The notes below the pieces were generated by a model that made no database searches, was not told where the DNA came from, and saw only the letters and a list, made by a program, of their open reading frames with translations. The position numbers and the translations under genes are program-made. A DNA stretch of 18,699 nt from Candidatus Dormiibacterota bacterium (lineage in GTDB: Bacteria; Chloroflexota; Dormibacteria; Aeolococcales; Aeolococcaceae). Shown here piece by piece: positions 1 to 8,745 of the stretch (position 1 is its first letter; each line of letters starts with the position of its first letter). The stretch lies in NCBI GenBank assembly GCA_019234035.1, contig JAFALX010000287.1, positions 1 to 18,699 of the forward strand, given 5' to 3'.

Positions 1-86
1 ATGACCTGGCGCGCGTGGTGACCTACGACGTCCGAATGGCTGCAGCGGCGTCAGCGCTGGGCATGACCGCCGTCAGCCCGCATTAG
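1..86 (+). CDS. PIN-domain (VapC-like) protein, 3' end only
   Basis: Only the last 27 codons are in the window, read in the frame starting at base 3 and ending at TAG 84-86. The peptide contains VVTYDVRMAAAASALGM and ends TAVSPH. This is the usual C-terminal end of PIN-domain ribonucleases of the VapC toxin group, where a strand ending in TYD is followed by an Ala-rich helix, a Gly and a final strand closing near a Pro. The family cleaves RNA using an acidic metal site, and the Asp in TYD is the last of its conserved acidic positions. The antitoxin would lie upstream, outside the window. The identification rests on a short motif, so the family is likely and the toxin role is an inference. Confidence 0.6.
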   Translation, partial: DLARVVTYDVRMAAAASALGMTAVSPH

Positions 87-105
87 GCGACCGCCGGAAG
101 AACGA

Positions 106-155
106 GAAGGCCCGGTCACGCAGACTGCGTAGCAGCTTCGCATGTCCGGGCCTTC
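106..155. terminator. Hairpin between convergent PIN and hsp20 genes
   Basis: A perfect 10-bp inverted repeat, GAAGGCCCGG (106-115) and CCGGGCCTTC (146-155), encloses 30 nt that contain a smaller hairpin, ACGCA (118-122) / TGCGT (126-130). It lies between the stop of the PIN gene (86) and the stop of the minus-strand hsp20 gene (170), so it could end transcription from both sides. There is no clear T-tract, as is common in high-GC genomes. The function is inferred from position and symmetry. Confidence 0.5.
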
Positions 156-169
156 GGATCGGCTGACCG

Positions 170-685
170 TCAGCTCTGCGACTGGGCGTTGCCCTGCTCG
201 GGCTGAGCGTCGATGACCTGATGCTGCCGCTCCTCGCCGCCACCAGTGGTGACAGCGATCCGCTTCGGCTGCGCCTTCTGCGCCCGAGGGACACTGATGC
301 GCAGCACGCCGTTGTCGAACGATGCCTGAATCTCGTCGGCGCGAACTTCCGCCGGCAGACCGATCTGCCGGTACACCGAAGACACCCGGCGCTCGCGACG
401 CACGTACTCGCCCTGGGTCGCCTCGTGCCGCTCCGTCCGCTGACCGCGAATCGTCAGCACGCCGTCATCGAATGTCACCTCGACCTCGTCCGGCTTGAAG
501 CCCGGAACCGACGCCTCGATGACGAACTCGCTGTCGCTCTGACGGACGTCGACCGGGAGATTCATGAACTCGGACGCGCCGTTGCCCTGCCTCGAGCCTC
601 CACCGGTGACCGACTGGAACAACTGGTCCACCTGGCTCTGCAGGTCAAACAGATCATTCCACGGATTCCAACGCGACAGTGCCAT
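170..685 (-). CDS. hsp20: Small heat shock protein, Hsp20/alpha-crystallin family
   Basis: This is a holdase chaperone of 171 residues that binds unfolding proteins without ATP in the cytoplasm. The N-terminus MALSRWNPWNDLFDL is the typical amphipathic arm. The alpha-crystallin domain runs from about residue 42 to 145, with PVDVRQSDSEFVIEASVPGF at its start and the signature NGVLRISVPRA near its end. It is followed by the C-terminal I-x-V anchor (RIAV) and a polar, Gln-rich tail. The start at 685 is chosen because AGGAGGTT (693-700 on the complement) sits about 9 nt upstream; a longer frame to 751 would bury this ribosome site inside the gene. It lies 106 bp behind dnaJ on the same strand, so it may be the last gene of the CIRCE-controlled operon or have its own promoter in the gap. 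Confidence 0.93.
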   Translation of the reverse strand: MALSRWNPWNDLFDLQSQVDQLFQSVTGGGSRQGNGASEFMNLPVDVRQSDSEFVIEASVPGFKPDEVEVTFDDGVLTIRGQRTERHEATQGEYVRRERRVSSVYRQIGLPAEVRADEIQASFDNGVLRISVPRAQKAQPKRIAVTTGGGEERQHQVIDAQPEQGNAQSQS

Positions 686-692
686 GGGATTC

Positions 693-700
693 AACCTCCT
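693..700 (-). promoter_or_regulatory. Shine-Dalgarno of hsp20
   Basis: Read on the minus strand this is AGGAGGTT, a near-complete match to the anti-Shine-Dalgarno, about 9 nt before ATG 685-683. It fixes the hsp20 start and is the strongest ribosome site in the window. This contrasts with several genes here that have none. Confidence 0.85.
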
Positions 701-718
701 GCTTGTCTGGTACCTGTA

Positions 719-756
719 GCCGCTTGCCGGCTCCACATACTCATGTACCAAGCGGC
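719..756 (-). other. Inverted repeat in the dnaJ-hsp20 gap (hsp20 leader)
   Basis: A perfect 8-bp inverted repeat, GCCGCTTG (719-726) and CAAGCGGC (749-756), has a 22-nt interior that contains a second small dyad, ACAT/ATGT, around 735-746. In an mRNA covering hsp20 it would fold about 20 nt upstream of the ribosome site. It could be a leader hairpin, an operator or a weak attenuator between dnaJ and hsp20. No pairing with the ribosome site itself is visible, so an RNA-thermometer role is only a possibility. Confidence 0.35.
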
Positions 757-791
757 ACGCGGACGCTAAACGCGCCGGGACGCCGCCAGCG

Positions 792-1904
792 TCAGCCGCG
801 CAGCGCGTCGCGCAGGCTGTCGAAGAAGCCTCGCTTCACCTCGGCGGGTTTGCCCTCACGGCCGCCGAGCTGCTCGTAGACCTCGCGCTCGTGACGGTCC
901 AGGTGCGACGGAACCACCACGCGCACGATGCAGATCTGATCACCCCGTCGACCGCTGCGCACGTGTGGCACACCGAGCCCGTGCAGCTTGATCTGCTTGC
1001 CCGGTTGCGTCCCGGCGGGGATCTGGACGTCGTGCTCGCCAGACACGGTCGGCACGGTGATCGTGTCACCGAGCACGGCCTGCGGCACCGAGATCGGCAG
1101 CTCGTAGACGATGTCGGTGCCGTGGCGGACGAGCTGCGGATGCGGCTTCACGCGGAAGCCGATGTAGAGGTCGCCCTGGGCGCCGCCGCGCGGGCCGGTC
1201 TCGCCCTCGCCCGTCAACCGCAGCGTGACGTCGTCGTCGACGCCCGCCGGGATGTTGACCTCGACGGTGTGCTTGCCCTCGACGCGTCCCTGCCCACGGC
1301 ACCGCGGACACGGGTCCTCGATCACACGTCCCTCGCCCTGACAGCGCGGGCACGTGCTCACGTTGGTCACCTGGCCGAAGATCGACTGCATCGTGCGGCG
1401 CAGCTGGCCGGTCCCCTGGCACGTCGCGCACTGCGTCGCGCCGGTGCCCGTCCGCGCACCCGAGCCGCTGCACTCCTCGCACTGCGTCGCGCGCGGCACC
1501 TCGATGGTGCGGGTTGCGCCGAAGACCGCCTCCTCGAACGTGACGTCGATGTTCATGCGCAGGTCGGCGCCGCGCTGCGGGCCGGTGCCGCCACGGCGGC
1601 GGGCGGTGCCGCCGAAGAACATGTCGAACAGGTCGAAGGCGGAGTCGAACGAGAAGTTGCCGAAGTCGGGCTGTCCCGTCGCGGCGTGACCGAAGGCGTC
1701 GTAGCGCTGCCGCTTGTCGGGATCGCTCAACACCGAGTACGCCTCGCCGATCTCCTTGAACCGCTCCTCGGCACCCTTGTCGCCGTTGTTGCGGTCCGGG
1801 TGGTACTGCATCGCGAGCTTGCGATATGAGCGCTTCAGCTCGTCCGGCGTGCAGGTGCGCTCAACGCCGAGCACCTCGTAGTAGTCGCGCTTGGTCGTGG
1901 CCAC
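792..1904 (-). CDS. dnaJ: Chaperone protein DnaJ (Hsp40, class A)
   Basis: The product, 370 residues, is the co-chaperone that delivers substrates to DnaK and stimulates its ATPase. The J domain spans about residues 6-72, with the essential HPD at 35-37. A Gly/Phe-rich linker follows (about 77-112). The zinc region has all four CxxCxGxG repeats: CEECSGSG (142-149), CATCQGTG (159-166), CPRCQGEG (185-192) and CPRCRGQG (199-206). The C-terminal substrate-binding domains follow, and the end GFFDSLRDALRG is typical. The start is GTG at 1904-1902, two bases after the grpE stop, so the two are translationally coupled. Its partner dnaK is not next to it, although grpE-dnaK-dnaJ is the common order; this may be one of several DnaJ copies in the genome. 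Confidence 0.96.
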   Translation of the reverse strand: MATTKRDYYEVLGVERTCTPDELKRSYRKLAMQYHPDRNNGDKGAEERFKEIGEAYSVLSDPDKRQRYDAFGHAATGQPDFGNFSFDSAFDLFDMFFGGTARRRGGTGPQRGADLRMNIDVTFEEAVFGATRTIEVPRATQCEECSGSGARTGTGATQCATCQGTGQLRRTMQSIFGQVTNVSTCPRCQGEGRVIEDPCPRCRGQGRVEGKHTVEVNIPAGVDDDVTLRLTGEGETGPRGGAQGDLYIGFRVKPHPQLVRHGTDIVYELPISVPQAVLGDTITVPTVSGEHDVQIPAGTQPGKQIKLHGLGVPHVRSGRRGDQICIVRVVVPSHLDRHEREVYEQLGGREGKPAEVKRGFFDSLRDALRG

Positions 1905-1906
1905 CG

Positions 1907-2461
1907 CTACGGGGCCGCCTCGGCGTGCCGGGGATGGGCGACGCGCACCAGCGCGGGCCGGAGCAACCGGTCGTGGAGCCGGTAGCCGGGCAGGAGGACT
2001 GCCGACACGGTGTCGTGGTCGACGTCCGCCTCCTCGCCGCCGATCGCCTCGTGCACCGCGGGGTCGAACGGCGCACCCTCGCCAGGAACCGGCGTCACTC
2101 CGATGCGCGCGAGCGCGGCGTCGAACTCGCGAATCACGAGCGTCAGGCCGTTGACGAGGTCGTCCTCGGCGCCGCCCTCGGGCGCGTGCTCCACGGCGCG
2201 GCGCAGGTTGTCGAGCACTGGGAGCATCGCGCGCGCCGCCTCCTCGCTCGAGTAGCGGCGGCTGTCGAGCAGCTCCTGATCCTTGCGCCGGCGGAAGTTC
2301 TCGAAGTCCGCGGCCAGCCGCAGGTAGCGGTTCTCGCCGTCGCTCAGTGCCTGGTGGAGCGCCTCGACGTCCGCGACGACAGCCTGCTCCGCCCCCGCCG
2401 TCTCGGCAGGGCCGGGCGGACGCATCGCGTGGTGGCGCTCGTCGTCGCTTCGCTGATTCAT
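1907..2461 (-). CDS. grpE: GrpE, nucleotide exchange factor of DnaK
   Basis: The product is 184 residues. GrpE dimers release ADP from DnaK. The N-terminus is disordered and polar, followed by a long helix (about residues 30-75, including YLRLAADFENFRRRK) that is typical of the GrpE coiled coil. The small beta domain carries the family signature near FDPAVHEAIG and ends in VLLPGYRLHDRLLRPALVRV, the usual GrpE C-terminal strand set. The ATG at 2461 is 24 bp behind the hrcA stop, and the TAG stop is 2 bp before dnaJ. It belongs to the hrcA-grpE-dnaJ operon under CIRCE. Its client DnaK must be encoded elsewhere. Confidence 0.94.
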   Translation of the reverse strand: MNQRSDDERHHAMRPPGPAETAGAEQAVVADVEALHQALSDGENRYLRLAADFENFRRRKDQELLDSRRYSSEEAARAMLPVLDNLRRAVEHAPEGGAEDDLVNGLTLVIREFDAALARIGVTPVPGEGAPFDPAVHEAIGGEEADVDHDTVSAVLLPGYRLHDRLLRPALVRVAHPRHAEAAP

Positions 2462-2485
2462 GCGCGCAGTATTCCCATCGGGCGG

Positions 2486-3520
2486 TCAGTTGAGCACACG
2501 CTCGAGGGCGCGGCCCACGCGCTGCGCCACGTACCGGACCCGTGGGGCCACCTGCGCGTAGCGCATGCGCGTCGGACCGAGCACACCGATCGTGCCACGG
2601 CGGTCACCACCGGTGCGGTACGTGGTCAGCACCAGGCTGCAACGGCTGAGCTCGGCGAGGCTGTTCTCGCGGCCGATCATGATCTGCACGCCGGAGTCGC
2701 GGTCGACGCGCGCGATGAGCGCCGCGAGCATCCGCTGCTCCTCGACGACCTCGATCACCTGCTGCAGCAGCTCCACGTCACCGAACTCCGGTTGACGCAG
2801 GAGGTTGCGGACGCCGTCGTGGAGCACGAGGGTCTCCTGCTGCGCATCGACCGTCTGCAGGAACTGGCCGATCTCGTTGAGGAGGCGGCCGCGCAGCGTG
2901 CCGCCGCGATGGGCGTCGAGCATCGCCAGGATGGCGTCGGCGTCGAGCCCCACCAGCTCCTGGTTGAGCGCGCCGGCCAGCCTGGTCAGGTGGCGCTGGT
3001 CGGTGTCATCGCCGAGCTCGATCGTGTGCTGCCTGACGAGGTTGCCCTCGAGCACGAGGAGCGCGAGCACGTGGTGCGGGTCCAACGAGACCAGATCGAC
3101 GTGCTTGACGCGAGCGCCGAGCGCGCCCGGCGAGGTGACCAACCCGACCGCATCGGTGACCACGGCGAGTGCTGTGGCCGCCGTCTCGAGGATTCCCTCG
3201 AGGGCCGACGGCAGGCTGGCGAAGAACGGCTCCATCTGCCGCCGCACCGTCACGGGCATCGACTCCTCCTCCATGAGGAAGTCGACGTAGTAGCGGTAGC
3301 CGAGGTCCGACGGCACCCGGCCGGCCGACGTATGCGGCTGGATCAGGTACCCGAAATCGCTGAGCATCGCAAGCTCGTTGCGGATCGTGGCAGCCGACCA
3401 GTGGGCGAGGTGCAACGCCAGCGCCTGCGAGCCGACGGGAATCCCGGTCCTCGTGTAGTCGGCGACGACCGCCTTCAGGATCTGTTGCTTGCGTGAGTCG
3501 AGCGGTACTGGATGGTCCAT
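2486..3520 (-). CDS. hrcA: Heat-inducible transcription repressor HrcA
   Basis: The product is 344 residues. HrcA represses class I heat-shock genes by binding CIRCE, and is released on heat stress when GroEL is occupied. The N-terminal winged helix-turn-helix (about residues 5-75) is recognisable by DSRKQQILKAVVADY, GIPVGSQAL, SAATIRNELAMLSDFGYL and the HTSAGRVPSDLGYRYYVD segment that is nearly invariant in HrcA. The GAF-like and dimerisation domains follow. ATG 3520 is chosen because it starts just before the family's conserved N-terminus. A longer in-frame GTG start at 3574 would lie inside the CIRCE operator. The gene is first in the chaperone operon and sits directly downstream of CIRCE, so it is autoregulated. 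Confidence 0.95.
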   Translation of the reverse strand: MDHPVPLDSRKQQILKAVVADYTRTGIPVGSQALALHLAHWSAATIRNELAMLSDFGYLIQPHTSAGRVPSDLGYRYYVDFLMEEESMPVTVRRQMEPFFASLPSALEGILETAATALAVVTDAVGLVTSPGALGARVKHVDLVSLDPHHVLALLVLEGNLVRQHTIELGDDTDQRHLTRLAGALNQELVGLDADAILAMLDAHRGGTLRGRLLNEIGQFLQTVDAQQETLVLHDGVRNLLRQPEFGDVELLQQVIEVVEEQRMLAALIARVDRDSGVQIMIGRENSLAELSRCSLVLTTYRTGGDRRGTIGVLGPTRMRYAQVAPRVRYVAQRVGRALERVLN

Positions 3521-3567
3521 TCGGTGCAGTGATCGGTGCCGGCGGCCGGTCCCCATTTCGGCCGGCC

Positions 3568-3594
3568 TTAGCACTCAGGGATGGAGACTGCTAA
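3568..3594 (-). promoter_or_regulatory. CIRCE operator (HrcA binding site)
   Basis: The two arms are TTAGCACTC (3568-3576) and GACTGCTAA (3586-3594), separated by exactly 9 nt. The CIRCE consensus is TTAGCACTC-N9-GAGTGCTAA, so 17 of 18 arm positions match. It lies 47 bp upstream of the hrcA ATG and overlaps the hemW stop codon (3591-3593). This is the expected negative control element of the hrcA-grpE-dnaJ operon. Confidence 0.95.
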
Positions 3595-4778
3595 ATCGTA
3601 GCATGGGTTCGCGGCGGCTCCAGCACCGATGTCAGCCGCAGGGTCAGCGCGTTGAGCACGCGCTCGCCTGCGCTGGTCACGCGGACGATCCCGTCGCTGA
3701 TCGTCAGGAACCCTGCGTCGCGCAGCACGGCGGCCTCGCCGAGCACGCGCTCGTCGGCGATCACGACGCCGTCGCGAAGCCGGAGCCCCAGCATGAGCCG
3801 CTCCTGCTCATGCGCCAGCTCGTCGACCAGCTCGTGGTCCTGCAACGGCAACGCACCGCCCTCCACCGCTGCGATGTACGCGCTGATGCCACGCCCGTGC
3901 CTGTAGCGAACGGCGACGGCGTCGCCCGTGCTGACCTCGAGGACGTCACGCGCCACCGCCGCGGGCAGATGCCCGTGCGCGCCGACGCCCGCGGCAAGGT
4001 AGAAGTCGTTGTGCCAGTACGCCAGGTTGTGCCGGCACTCCTGGCCGGCACCCGCGAAGTTGCTCACCTCGTAGTGCGCATAGCCGGCCTGCTCGAGGAC
4101 GTCGAGCGCGACACCATGCTGCCGCAATGCCACGTCCGTGTCCACGGGGGTCACGCGACCCCGCCGCACGGACGTGTGCAGCGGCGTTCCCGGTTCGACG
4201 GTGAGCTCGTAGCACGAGATGTGGCCGGGCGCGAGGGCGGCGATGCGTTCGAGGGTCGACCGCCAGCGGGCGTCATCGAGGCCGGGCACGGCGTAGATGA
4301 GGTCAGTGTTGACGGCAACGAAGCCGGCCGCGCGCACCTCCTCCACCGCGTCCAGCGCGCGCGCCGAGTCGTGGACGCGCCCGAGGAATGTGAGGACGTC
4401 CGGCTCGAGGCTCTGCACGCCGATGCTCACCCGGTTGAAGCCCGCGCCCAGCCAGACCGCGGCTCGCTCCGTCGTGGTGCTGGAGGGATTCGCCTCGAGT
4501 GTGATCTCAGCGCCGGGAGCAAGGCGGAACGCGGCTCGCACCGCATCGAGCACCGTGGCGAGACTGCCTGGCTCGATCAATGACGGCGTGCCCCCGCCGA
4601 CGAACACCGTGTCGAGCTCGACACCCGGTGCGCGTTCGCCAAGCAGCGCGATCTCGCGGTTCAACGCGGAGATGTAGTCGCGCCGGTTGCCGGTCTCAGC
4701 CGTCGAGGTGAAGTCGCAGTACTCGCATTTGCGCTCGCAGAACGGGATGTGCACGTACAGCGCGCGGATGGGTGTCAT
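3591..4778 (-). CDS. hemW: HemW-like radical SAM haem chaperone
   Basis: The product is 395 residues of the HemN/HemW radical SAM family. The iron-sulphur motif is C14-x3-C18-x2-C21 within HIPFCERKCEYCDF. The SAM-binding GGGTPS is near residue 62, and the family motif HNLAYW is at 250-255. CX3CX2C together with HNxxYW and the size close to 390 mark HemW, the haem-binding chaperone, rather than the oxygen-independent coproporphyrinogen oxidase HemN; older annotations often mix these up. The ATG overlaps the upstream gene's stop by 4 bp (ATGA, 4778-4775). The lepA-hemW-hrcA-grpE-dnaJ order recurs in Gram-positive and related bacteria. The 3' end overlaps CIRCE. Confidence 0.92.
   Translation of the reverse strand: MTPIRALYVHIPFCERKCEYCDFTSTAETGNRRDYISALNREIALLGERAPGVELDTVFVGGGTPSLIEPGSLATVLDAVRAAFRLAPGAEITLEANPSSTTTERAAVWLGAGFNRVSIGVQSLEPDVLTFLGRVHDSARALDAVEEVRAAGFVAVNTDLIYAVPGLDDARWRSTLERIAALAPGHISCYELTVEPGTPLHTSVRRGRVTPVDTDVALRQHGVALDVLEQAGYAHYEVSNFAGAGQECRHNLAYWHNDFYLAAGVGAHGHLPAAVARDVLEVSTGDAVAVRYRHGRGISAYIAAVEGGALPLQDHELVDELAHEQERLMLGLRLRDGVVIADERVLGEAAVLRDAGFLTISDGIVRVTSAGERVLNALTLRLTSVLEPPRTHATI
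3595..3600 (-). promoter_or_regulatory. Possible -10 box of the hrcA operon
   Basis: Read on the minus strand this is TACGAT, a 4/6 match to TATAAT, directly touching the CIRCE operator. A transcript starting about 7 nt downstream would begin inside CIRCE, which fits repression by HrcA. No good -35 box is visible in the hemW 3' end, so this is tentative. Confidence 0.4.
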
Positions 4779-5620
4779 TTCTTGTCACCACTCGGCGGCG
4801 GACGCCGGACGCGGAGGCGCTTGTACAGCGGCGGGTAGACAAAGACGGTGAGTGCGTACGCGGCCACATAGCAGACGCCGGCAGCGGCAAGCACCTCGGC
4901 GGCGGGCAGGTTGGAGCCCGGGGCGACGGTGTTCGAGCCGGGCGCCGGCGTCGCCGTCGCGCTGGCGTGGGCGCTCGACGACGGCCGCGCGCTCGCGGAC
5001 GGCGATGCGCTCGCCTGCGGCGACGGACACGGCGTGCCGCTCGGCGACGCACTGGCGCCTGCCGTGCCGTTGCCGATCGGTGAAGGAACGGCACTCGTAC
5101 ACGGCGTCGACGAGCCCGAGGTCTGCGGCGACAGCAGGAAGCCTGCCGCGGTCACAAAGATGATGAAGATGAAGTAGATGACAACACCGACAATAAGTGT
5201 CTCGACGAAGCGGAGCGGACGTGCCTCACCGCTGAGGCGCCGCGCCAGCGGCGCCGCGAGCAGCGACGCGGCGAGCAGCGGAAACGGCTGGAACGGCTGC
5301 AGCCCGATGGCCTCGGCCACGAGGCTGACGCCATCCTTCGGCTGCGGAGCAAGCCCGAAGAGAATCAGCCCGATCACCACCTCGGTGGCGGCGATCAGCA
5401 CGATGAGGATCGCGTAGGAACGGCGCGTCCACATCTCCTCCGGATCGAAGGTGGCCGCCGCGCCGCCGCCGCCCCTGCCGCCCGACCCCCCGGACGACGA
5501 CTTGGACGTCGGCTGCTGCGGACGCGTGCTCTGTGCTGTCTGCCGCGTCAGCTCCGCGTCGGCGCGGGCGGCGCTGGGACTGCGCCGCGGCCTCTTGCGC
5601 GGCGGGTTGGGACGGGGCAC
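4775..5620 (-). CDS. Membrane protein with a Ser/Pro/Ala-rich segment
   Basis: I do not recognise a family. The 281-residue frame starts at GTG 5620, immediately after the lepA stop, and ends in a 4-bp overlap with hemW. It has a basic, disordered N-terminus (about 1-60, with poly-Gly around 44-54). A hydrophobic segment spans about 69-90 (ILIVLIAATEVVIGLILFGL), with weaker ones near 108-125 and a strong one at about 141-163 (GVVIYFIFIIFVTAAGFLL). About 80 residues rich in Ser, Pro, Ala and Thr follow, then a last hydrophobic segment near 244-266. The low-complexity stretch resembles an exposed linker outside the cell between two membrane helices. Tight coupling on both sides makes it part of the lepA-hemW operon. 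The true start could be further in. Confidence 0.75.
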   Translation of the reverse strand: MPRPNPPRKRPRRSPSAARADAELTRQTAQSTRPQQPTSKSSSGGSGGRGGGGAAATFDPEEMWTRRSYAILIVLIAATEVVIGLILFGLAPQPKDGVSLVAEAIGLQPFQPFPLLAASLLAAPLARRLSGEARPLRFVETLIVGVVIYFIFIIFVTAAGFLLSPQTSGSSTPCTSAVPSPIGNGTAGASASPSGTPCPSPQASASPSASARPSSSAHASATATPAPGSNTVAPGSNLPAAEVLAAAGVCYVAAYALTVFVYPPLYKRLRVRRPPPSGDKK

Positions 5621-7426
<1,806 letters not shown>

Positions 7427-7475
7427 GCTGCAGCATCCTAGTGCAGCCGCCTTATGCGCCAACGTTCACAACAGC

Positions 7476-7481
7476 GATAAT
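7476..7481 (+). promoter_or_regulatory. -10-like box of the patatin gene
   Basis: GATAAT (5/6 match to TATAAT) ends 10 nt before ATG 7492. No Shine-Dalgarno is present in between, so transcription would start at or within a few bases of the ATG. No convincing -35 is seen. The site falls in the short lepA/patatin divergent region. Confidence 0.4.
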
Positions 7482-7491
7482 CGACACCACC

Positions 7492-8745
7492 ATGGCCACG
7501 TCACCGGTCGGCGCCCGCAGGCGTTCGGCCCCCAAAGCGCCGAGCGACCGCCGGGCGCTGGTCCTTGCCGGCGGTGGAATCACCGGTCTGGCGTACGAGA
7601 TCGGGGCGCTCCGCGCCCTCGACGACCTTCTCGTCGGCAACACGACCAACGATTTCGACATCTACGTGGGCACCAGCGCGGGCTCCCTTGTTGCCTCGCT
7701 GCTCGCCAACGGGGTCACGCCGACCGAGATGGCGCTGGGGATGGCGGGTGCCGACGACCGCATCGTCCCGCCGACGCGCTGGACGATCTACCGGCCCAAT
7801 GCCGGCGAGGCGGCGCGGAACCTGCTCAAGCTGCCGGAGCTGCTCCGTGAGATGGCCTTGGAGTTGGTGCGGCACCCGTCGCGGCTGAATCCGCTGGACA
7901 TCATCGGCATGCTGAGCTCGCTGCTGCCGTCCGGCATCTTCAGCTGCGCCGAGCTCGAGCGGTATCTGCGGCGGCTTTTTGCGGTCGACGGCCTCACAGA
8001 CAAATTCGCGGACCTCGGTCGCGAGTTGCTCATCGTCAGCTGCGCCATCGACACCAGCGAGCGCGTCGTGTTCTCGCGCGACAGCAATCCGGCGATCCCG
8101 ATCAGCAGCGCGGTGGCCGCGAGCAGTGCCATCCCGATTCTGTTCAAGCCGGTTCGCATCGGCGGCGTGGACTACGTCGACGGCGGCATCAAAGGCATCT
8201 CGGCCATCGACCTCGCCGTCCATCGCGGCGCGTCGTTGATCGTCGTCATCAACCCGGTGGTGCCGATCGACACGCGGGGCGTGGATACGCCCGGCATGGT
8301 TCGCGGCCAGATCGGCGAGCACCTGCGCGACGGCGGGATGCGAGCCGTCTACAACCAGGTGATGCGCGGCATGCTCCATGACGGCATGCTCGACCACATC
8401 CGGTTGGTGCGCAATCGCCGCCCCGACGTCGACATCCTGCTGATCGAGCCGCGCGCGGACGACGACAAGATGTTCTTCCACGAGCTGATGTCGTTCTCGG
8501 CGCGGCTGATGGTGATGCAGCACGGGTACGAGTCGGTGAGCAACGGGCTGCAGGAGAGGTGGGGCTACCTGCGCCGCATCCTGCCGCGCCACGGCGTTCA
8601 CATCACTCGACGCGTGATCGACCGCAAGCCGACGGCTCCGGCGTCGAGCGTCGAAAGCGCGCACGTCCTTCTGCGGGTTCTGCGCCAGACAGTGCTCGCT
8701 CGCCGGCCGCGGCTGCACATCGTCGACGACACCCACGCGGCCTGA
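7492..8745 (+). CDS. Patatin-like phospholipase
   Basis: The product, 417 residues from ATG 7492, is a Ser/Asp-dyad lipid acyl hydrolase. The oxyanion-hole glycines are GGGITG (27-32), the nucleophile elbow is GTSAGS with Ser62, and the dyad Asp is D230 in DGGIKG. These three motifs in order define the patatin fold. The C-terminal 150 residues are basic and not clearly assignable. No signal peptide or membrane helix is seen, so it is probably cytosolic or peripheral. A GTG start at 7441 is possible but adds a region overlapping the lepA promoter area. It is a single-gene unit, divergent from lepA. The exact substrate (phospholipid, storage lipid) cannot be read from sequence. Confidence 0.88.
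   Translation: MATSPVGARRRSAPKAPSDRRALVLAGGGITGLAYEIGALRALDDLLVGNTTNDFDIYVGTSAGSLVASLLANGVTPTEMALGMAGADDRIVPPTRWTIYRPNAGEAARNLLKLPELLREMALELVRHPSRLNPLDIIGMLSSLLPSGIFSCAELERYLRRLFAVDGLTDKFADLGRELLIVSCAIDTSERVVFSRDSNPAIPISSAVAASSAIPILFKPVRIGGVDYVDGGIKGISAIDLAVHRGASLIVVINPVVPIDTRGVDTPGMVRGQIGEHLRDGGMRAVYNQVMRGMLHDGMLDHIRLVRNRRPDVDILLIEPRADDDKMFFHELMSFSARLMVMQHGYESVSNGLQERWGYLRRILPRHGVHITRRVIDRKPTAPASSVESAHVLLRVLRQTVLARRPRLHIVDDTHAA

Noticed and set aside
686..751. Upstream start for hsp20 at 751
   Set aside because: A strong AGGAGG lies 9 nt before ATG 685, and the extra 22 residues have no counterpart in Hsp20 proteins.
1826..3496. Plus-strand frame of 556 codons over grpE and hrcA
   Set aside because: It is the shadow of GrpE and HrcA; composition is Arg/His/Val-rich with no recognisable motif.
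3521..3574. GTG start for hrcA at 3574
   Set aside because: That codon lies inside the CIRCE operator; ATG 3520 fits the family N-terminus.
7427..7462. TTG start for lepA at 7462
   Set aside because: It adds an atypical leader; GTG 7426 gives the standard LepA N-terminus and length.
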